A stretch of DNA of 64,000 nt, from the NCBI GenBank assembly GCA_018340375.1, contig JAFFJZ010000001.1, forward strand, positions 63,604,001 to 63,668,000. Reading direction: 5' to 3'. The first letter of the stretch is position 1. Each line of letters starts with the position of its first letter. Both the position numbers and the translations under genes were made by a program. The notes beneath the pieces are model-generated. The model did not search any database, was not told where the DNA came from, and worked only from the letters and a program-made list of their open reading frames with translations. Of this stretch, positions 57,945 to 64,000 are shown in pieces. The DNA is from Gonatopus flavifemur. Lineage: Eukaryota; Arthropoda; Insecta; Hymenoptera; Dryinidae.

Positions 57945-59238
57945 CGAGGGTGGATTGATAAGTTTCCGGCCTGACCAAGAAAAACAACGTTTTTAAGAAT
58001 TTTTTTTTTTTTATTTCTCAACATAATCTCCTCCAAGGCTGATACATTTCTCATAGCGGTGTTCTAGTCTAGTAATGCCATCTCTATAGACTGATTCGTC
58101 AAGCTCCCCAAAATACCCATTTACAGCTTCGATTACTTCTTCATTGTCCGCAAATCTCTTACCGCCAAGTCATTTTTTGAGGTTAGGAAACAGATAATAG
58201 TCACTCGGGGCTAGGTCTGGAGAGTAGGGAGGGTGCGGCATTAATTCAAACTTCAGATCGTTGATTTTAGCCATCGCAACGATTGACGTGTGCGCTGGTG
58301 CGTTATCGTGATGAAACAAGATTTTTTTCTTCGCCAGATGAGGTCGTTTAATTTTCACTTCGTGGCACAAACGTTGCAATAAGTCTGCGTAGTATTGACC
58401 AGTGATAGTTTTACCCTTTTCAAGGTAATCAATGTATACAATACCTCTTGCATCCCAAAAAACAGTAGCCATAACCTTGTTCGCCGAAAAAATTGTTTTT
58501 GCCTTCTTTGGAGTTGGTTCCCCTGGTCCAATCCGCTGTTTAGACTGTTCTTTGGTTTCGAGAGTGTAGTAGTGGACCCAAGTTTCGTCAACGGTTACGA
58601 ATCGACGCAAAAATTCGCTTGGATTACGCTTATACAACGCCAAATTGGCGGTAGAAATGTTCTTTCGAATCAATTTTTGGTCGACTGTTAGCAAACGCGG
58701 CACCCATCTTGCACAGAGCTTTTCCATATACAAATGTTAGTGCAAAATATTTTGTACACGTTCATATGACATCTTACAGGTCTCAGCTATCTCACGAATT
58801 TTTAATCTGCGATCTTTCAGCACTATTTGATGGATTTTTTCGATCATATCTGGAGTTGTGACCTCAATGGGGCGTCCTGAGCGAGGCTCATCAGAGGTGC
58901 TCACACGACCCTTTTTAAACTCGGAAACCCACTGCTTAACGGTTGAATATGATGGGGAGGATGTCTCCAGTGTTGAGTCCATCTCTTCTTTAATTTCCTT
59001 CGGCGTTAACCCCTTCAAATAAAAGTATTTGATGACAGCACGATTTTCCAGCTTTTCCATTTTTACGAAAAACACAGAGGCGTCTTGGTCAGCGTGCTCT
59101 CAAAACTAAACTAACATGGCAATCGGACTGAAACTATAGCTACAAGCTATCTAAGGATGGTACTATAGAACGCCACCTCAAGGTAGGCCTAGTGGCGTCA
59201 TCTCTTGGTCAGGCCGGAAACTTATCAATCCACCCTCG
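57945..59238 (-). mobile_element. Mariner element 3 (1294 bp)
   Basis: The terminal repeats are essentially perfect over about 34 bp, starting CGAGGGTGGATTGATAAGTT at the left with its inverse at the right. TA flanks both ends (57943-57944 and 59239-59240). This is the best preserved of the three mariners, so probably the youngest. Confidence 0.95.
58011..59060 (-). pseudogene. Mariner transposase 3, two in-frame stops
   Basis: The minus-strand frame starts [20 protein letters not shown] and ends YEKCISLGGDYVEK, 349 codons. It shows the two N-terminal helix-turn-helix parts, the linker RWVPRLLTVDQK, and the DDE domain with TVDETW, FHHDNAPAH and PYSPDLAPSD in the D,D34D spacing. Stops are TAA at about 58737 after NILH, and TGA at about 58169 after NLKK, where TGG (Trp) is usual, so a single G to A change explains it. 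There are no frameshifts. An upstream in-frame Met at 59075 is possible, but the one at 59060 matches the start of mariner 2. It cannot make a full enzyme. Confidence 0.92.
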
Positions 59239-61855
59239 TATAAACAGTATGACAAGCGATATTTACTTCGAACTTATGAAATTTGTACATCAGTCTGATG
59301 TAAAATACATGTTAGGATTTTTGAAGGAAATTTCAATCACTCATTTGTATATTTCATGCATACGCGAGAACTACGATAATAACTACAACAATTTTTGTTA
59401 ATTTTCCAAAAGCCACGAAGATGGGGATAAAATTCAAGTGATTGAAATTTTACATTATTTGCGTCGCATTTCTATGAATTTTCACTGACAGTTGAAATAG
59501 AAAAAATTGTATCTTCCCAATGGAATTCTTGCTGTTGTGGTTTTTGTTGAATTTGCAATGAGACAATGTATGCAAATGCATTTTTGAGCAGTGAAATGAA
59601 CTTTGATCACTCAGCTTGAATTTATTACCTTAACATACATCTTACACCTTACATCTTACATATTACATATTACAATAAGATACAATACAATGTTATGTCG
59701 CTTTATATTCTATCATTGTCACTAACCGTATGCTATGAGTGGAGATTCAAGTTTTTGATATATATCAAATGTAGGAACAAACTGATACTCGCGGAAAACT
59801 GTTGAAACTGTTTGCGCCATCTTTGTGAAACGATTTTAATAATTTTGAACTGAAAGGAGTGTTACAACGCTTCTCAGTAGTATTACCAACACAGGCGAGT
59901 AGTTTTTGCGGAAACAATTATTGAATACACATCAGATTGCGGTAACTGTATATTTGAGAATGAGAATAAAATTCCTGGGAATGAATCAGATTATCATTCA
60001 AAAAAGCATAGGCAACATTAGCAACTGTACTTGTTGAATGTACATTAAATTGCTGTAGAATTGAATAAGTGGGAATGTGGTTGAGCATGCCTTATGGCAG
60101 TAGATTCAGTCGAGTGTAATGGAAAATTTACATTGTTCGTGGTCGATAATATCATAATAAATATATTCTTGGATTGGCGTAATTTTTACAATCTTCCAAA
60201 GCAACGATCATGTATGTATCATGTAAGTTTCATCAAAATTAATGTAGAAGTTACATTTAAAGTTTTATCTATGCACTAATGTTAAATTTATATTATAATT
60301 TTTCTCCGTGTAGGGTTTACGCTTTATTTAACAAATCTGACGATCTTTCAGGGAGATATTCGTAATTCAGCAGTTTATAATCATTTTTATAAACTACAAT
60401 GATTCATTATTCCAAACCGATGCAGAACTAATTACGTAAAATTTTATGAATATTTAATTTATAACTCGCATAAATGAATATGAGAATATTTGTATTCGAA
60501 TCGATTGGATAATTTTTAATGATTAATATCGCTTTTACTTCTAACATGACTACACCAAGGTGGAATATTTTTCATCTGAAAATGAACAAGAATAAAAAAT
60601 TGGTATAAAGGTATCAATTATAAGAATAATTACAATCGATTAAATAATGTATTTGCAATTTCATATAACCTTTGTTTGGATTAGAATAGATTATTATATA
60701 CATGCGTGATTCAAAGATGCGTCACAGTCTGGTGGATATTCATTCATCTTTCGACGAACCAGACAGTAATGTTGATATTTCGTTTTCCCCATGGGGTTGA
60801 GAACAATAATGTCACAAATTCAATGAAAAATTTATGACTTCATTCAATAATTCGACTTCAAAAATAAAAGTTACTCATCAAGCTAAAAACAATGAAGCTT
60901 AAAGATTGTTGGATAGACGACACCCGTTAGCGTGGAACCCCTTTAAATCCCGAATGACAGTAATTCCAAAGAAGTTTTGGTGAAATTTGATCTTCTTTAC
61001 ACTGGGAATATTTCGGGATCACTCTCTTTAAAATTTCCTTTCAATAAATCTTCCAAATCTTCCTCAATTTTACTCAGAACCGGAATGTTTGAATGTGGAT
61101 TTATTTGATTCGTTAATATCGTGTTCTTAATTTTTCTGCTATCTTCCTGAAGAGATCAGTTTTAGGTTGATTTTAGATGAATTTACATTCAATGAATGTT
61201 CAATAAATCTTCAAATGACTACAGTTTCATGTTATGTTGAACGTATATACCTGCTCTCTTGAGGACTTCTTCCGAGTGCTCACATGATTCATACGATCCG
61301 CTTGCTGTATGATTATGTGAGAAGACGAAGTGGTATAGTCAATTATCATAAAAAACAATGTAAACTGGCAGATATATGATTTTCACATTGTATTTCAAAA
61401 AATATGAATTTTTGAATGAGCATGGAAAGGCTTGGAATTGTGAGCTTTGGATTCAGAAATTTTGTCCCCTCCTCAATCAACGTATCGAAAAGAATGAGTG
61501 ATAGGCTTCAACCTACCGTTCATTTTTATTTATACGTTGATTTAAGAGAGAAACAAAATTTCTAAATCCAGCGCTGGAAATTGTGCTAATTATTCCAGTA
61601 CTAATCCATCCACTCTCGTGGGACCAAAAGGATGCCCTGAATCAAAAAGCATTCCAAAACAGTGTTTCTTCGTTATATTCCTATTAGAAGGATCAAAAGG
61701 GAATGCACTCATTGAACTTCAGAATATATTTTTATACATAATTTTGTCTATTAGATTTATTAGTGCTATTTCATGAGCACAATTTTTCAATGTATTTTTC
61801 TTTCATAATTGAATTGAACCAAAGTTTCTTCCTACAGTATTGAATTCTATTCTCA
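59239..61855. other. No supported gene
   Basis: AT-rich sequence with a run of TTACATCTTACATATTACAT-like words at 59631-59670. No coding exon, RNA gene or full foldback was recognised. Confidence 0.4.
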
Positions 61856-62129
61856 CACGGGAAAAATTGTTGATCCAAATTTTCGTTGACTAGTATGTCA
61901 CTTTTGGACGAAGCACAAATGCGAGAAGAATTCATACACTGGATTTTAATAATTCGTTGACTTTGTCCATGATTCCACCGATGAAATTCACTTTTCATTT
62001 TGATTGTCGAAATAATGGACAGAGTCAACGAATTATCAAAATCCAGTATACGAATTCTTCTTGAATTTGTGCTCCGTCCCAAAGTGACACACTAGTCAAC
62101 GAAAATTTGGATCACTAATTTTTTCCGTG
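61856..62129. mobile_element. 274-bp palindromic MITE, CA-flanked
   Basis: CACGGGAAAAATTGTTGATCC and the reverse of the right end (CACGGAAAAAATTAGTGATCC) match. The arms then agree for about 100 bp (AAATTTTCGTTGACTAG and GAAGAATTC on both sides). CA flanks both ends. Confidence 0.85.
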
Positions 62130-64000
62130 CAGGGGACCAAGGAAATTGGTCAAAAGATCTACTTGAACGATTGTTATGGTATCTCAAAGTGTTCTTTTTG
62201 AACGCGTTGTTTTCTGCGTTTGTTTAGCTCACCCGGAAGAAAAATATATACCGATTGAAGACTACAGTGGCAAGACACTCATGAAATAGCCCAATAAATC
62301 TGCTACAATTTATTATCTCAGTTGTGAAAAAGTTGTTTGTATACTTCAAATATATGTATAAAAAAATATATCTCAAAATTCAATGAGTTGATTTCTTTTT
62401 TTGCCTTCTGAAAAAAAAATGCTGTTTCAGAACCTTCTAATTCGGAACACATCCTTTCGTTAGACTGTTAATTCCTATTGCGGGAGATACAGTTAAAATC
62501 CAAAGAAATGGGCCGTAGCAAACATCAAGTGGGTTGAGATTTGGAAATTGAATCCTTTCGTATCCGCAGTAATTTCTCATTGAAATTATACGGAAGTGAT
62601 GAACGTGAATCGTAAAATCCTTCAGTTCGAAAGGAAGAAAAGTTTCAGAGTATATTCAGAATGTTCCCGATTTTTCAATAGCATTCTTATAATTTGATCA
62701 TAAAAGTTCCTTCGAAAATGAATTGTATAAAATACAAGAAAGATTCGAGGCAGCATTATTTACAGAACTCGTCACATTTTTGAATTTCAAATAATGAATT
62801 AAAATCCTATTCGTCAGAAATATAAGAAACAATATATTTCAATCTGTACCTTCTGACTCAAGGATTTTCGTCCTGATCTCTTCGAAATATGATTGGAACA
62901 AAAAAAAATCCAGAATTGCAACGTATTTCTTCATCAGCGTTCGAAGGTGTCGATGATGAAAACGATCTCATTCTAAATGGTCCGGTCAAACAACGTAACG
63001 CCCGTATTACGTATGCGCGTGGTACATGTGCATAGTAGGTTTATATCTCTGTATTTAAGCGCTTGTACACGCTTCAAGAGCATCTCATCGTAACATCGTG
63101 GAGAGAATATTTCGTAACGTAATAATTAGACAAGACTAGCTGTATGGAGAAAGCATCCGCTCAATACGCTCTGTTAATTAAGCTGGATTGTTAATTATTC
63201 ATACAGTAGGCCACTACGTGATCATTTTTTCCCTTCGGAAAATAAATCAATTCACGTACCTATCCATTTTCCCACCTACAAAATATATCAAACGATTCTG
63301 ATTCCAATGAAGTAAGATTCCAGTTATCGGATACGACTTATGTGAATTCCATTCCTTTTCCCATAAACTCATATTTCTCCAAAGTATATTATATTCTAAA
63401 GCATTACAAATAAAAGAATGATTACAGCACGGTGAATATTAGCCTCTTGTCCCGTGACATTACGTGACTTGATAATCTCATTCATTCTTGGAGAATAATA
63501 AAAATTGATCGAAGGATCATCTATCCAATCTTGATATAACAAGATAATAATTACCTCGCTGAAAAGATTCGACCGTTTATGGAAAATGCCTCTCTTGCTC
63601 TCCTATTGATGCAACGTAGCGATGTCTGAACGATACAAATTACGCTCGCTCCCAGTTATTCAGACGAATCTCTTACGCTCTTTCACAAATCGTTTGTTAC
63701 GATGAAGGTGAAAACACACTACACAGGTTATACAGAAACCACATCGTGTAGGCATATCCTTGAGGCCGTTACAACGCATTGCGCGATTACGAACATTTGT
63801 ATTGTCTTCTTTCCGCTTCTCCCATCATCATGTTCGATCATGTTAACGTCAGTTAGTATATCGAAAAATTATTCTCAATAAATTCTAGGGATAATGGCAC
63901 GTACTCGAGAATTGAAATAGATTGTCTCTTATACTTGAATAGGTATGTTGGATTTATCGATAAAGAACAAAAAGGGTGAATATATCAGTCCAATAGGTAT
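62130..64000. other. No supported gene
   Basis: AT-rich to the window end. The words TTTATATCTCTGTATTTAAG and AGAGCATCTCATCG at 63041-63090 look faintly like a TATA region plus initiator on the plus strand, but no open exon follows. Confidence 0.35.

Noticed and set aside
63041..63090. TATA-like and initiator-like words
   Set aside because: Suggestive spacing only. No coding exon is visible in the remaining 900 bp of the window.
1..64000. CRISPR arrays, bacterial operons, riboswitches
   Set aside because: No regularly spaced direct repeats with unique spacers, no dense coding, and introns are present. The DNA is eukaryotic.

Overview
The window looks like AT-rich nuclear DNA from an arthropod, most likely an insect. 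It holds a split chitin-binding protein gene with GT-AG introns, three mariner transposons, an RTE-like retrotransposon and many foldback elements. Hymenoptera is a guess from the general flavour of the repeats; nothing here proves it. There are no prokaryotic features and no intact standard RNA genes.

Host genes are sparse. The one convincing gene is on the minus strand at 22602-26275. Four phase-0 exons encode a signal peptide, a long Tyr/Pro/His-rich linker and the first half of a type-2 chitin-binding (CBM14/peritrophin-A) domain. The gene enters another intron right after the Cys-Gln of the domain, and I did not find the remaining exon(s) to the left. A second minus-strand exon at 3777-3857 encodes a signal-peptide-like or membrane-spanning segment of an unidentified protein.

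Most of the recognisable rest is transposable elements, often nested. 4411-5992 is a three-level nest, with an empty site visible in the opposite foldback arm. 7432-10552 is a hAT-like element carrying a TA-flanked insertion near its right end. 12713-13528 and 28255-28979 are TTAA-flanked foldbacks (Kolobok-like termini), and 1880-2300 may be a remnant. 17936-21960 is a decayed RTE-like LINE interrupted by about 1 kb that includes a tRNA-like SINE fragment. 29165-29568 holds two inverted copies of a 119-bp palindrome. 32115-33401, 50429-51716 and 57945-59238 are three different mariners, each with intact ends and D,D34D residues but exactly two stop codons. 49919-54425 is a large composite containing a mariner, a 157-bp tandem repeat and a 1453-bp hAT-like element. 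Removing that element plus one 8-bp target duplication restores the 157-bp period exactly.

Many foldback elements begin with C (CACGG, CACTG, CCCRTG, CCCAG, CCCAATAAA) and are flanked by a 2-bp duplication that is often TA but also TG, CA, AT, AA or TT. This cross-family pattern is the least textbook signal in the window. The long stretches between elements (for example 14457-17935, 40660-45301, 55586-57944 and 62130-64000) show nothing I can support as genes.
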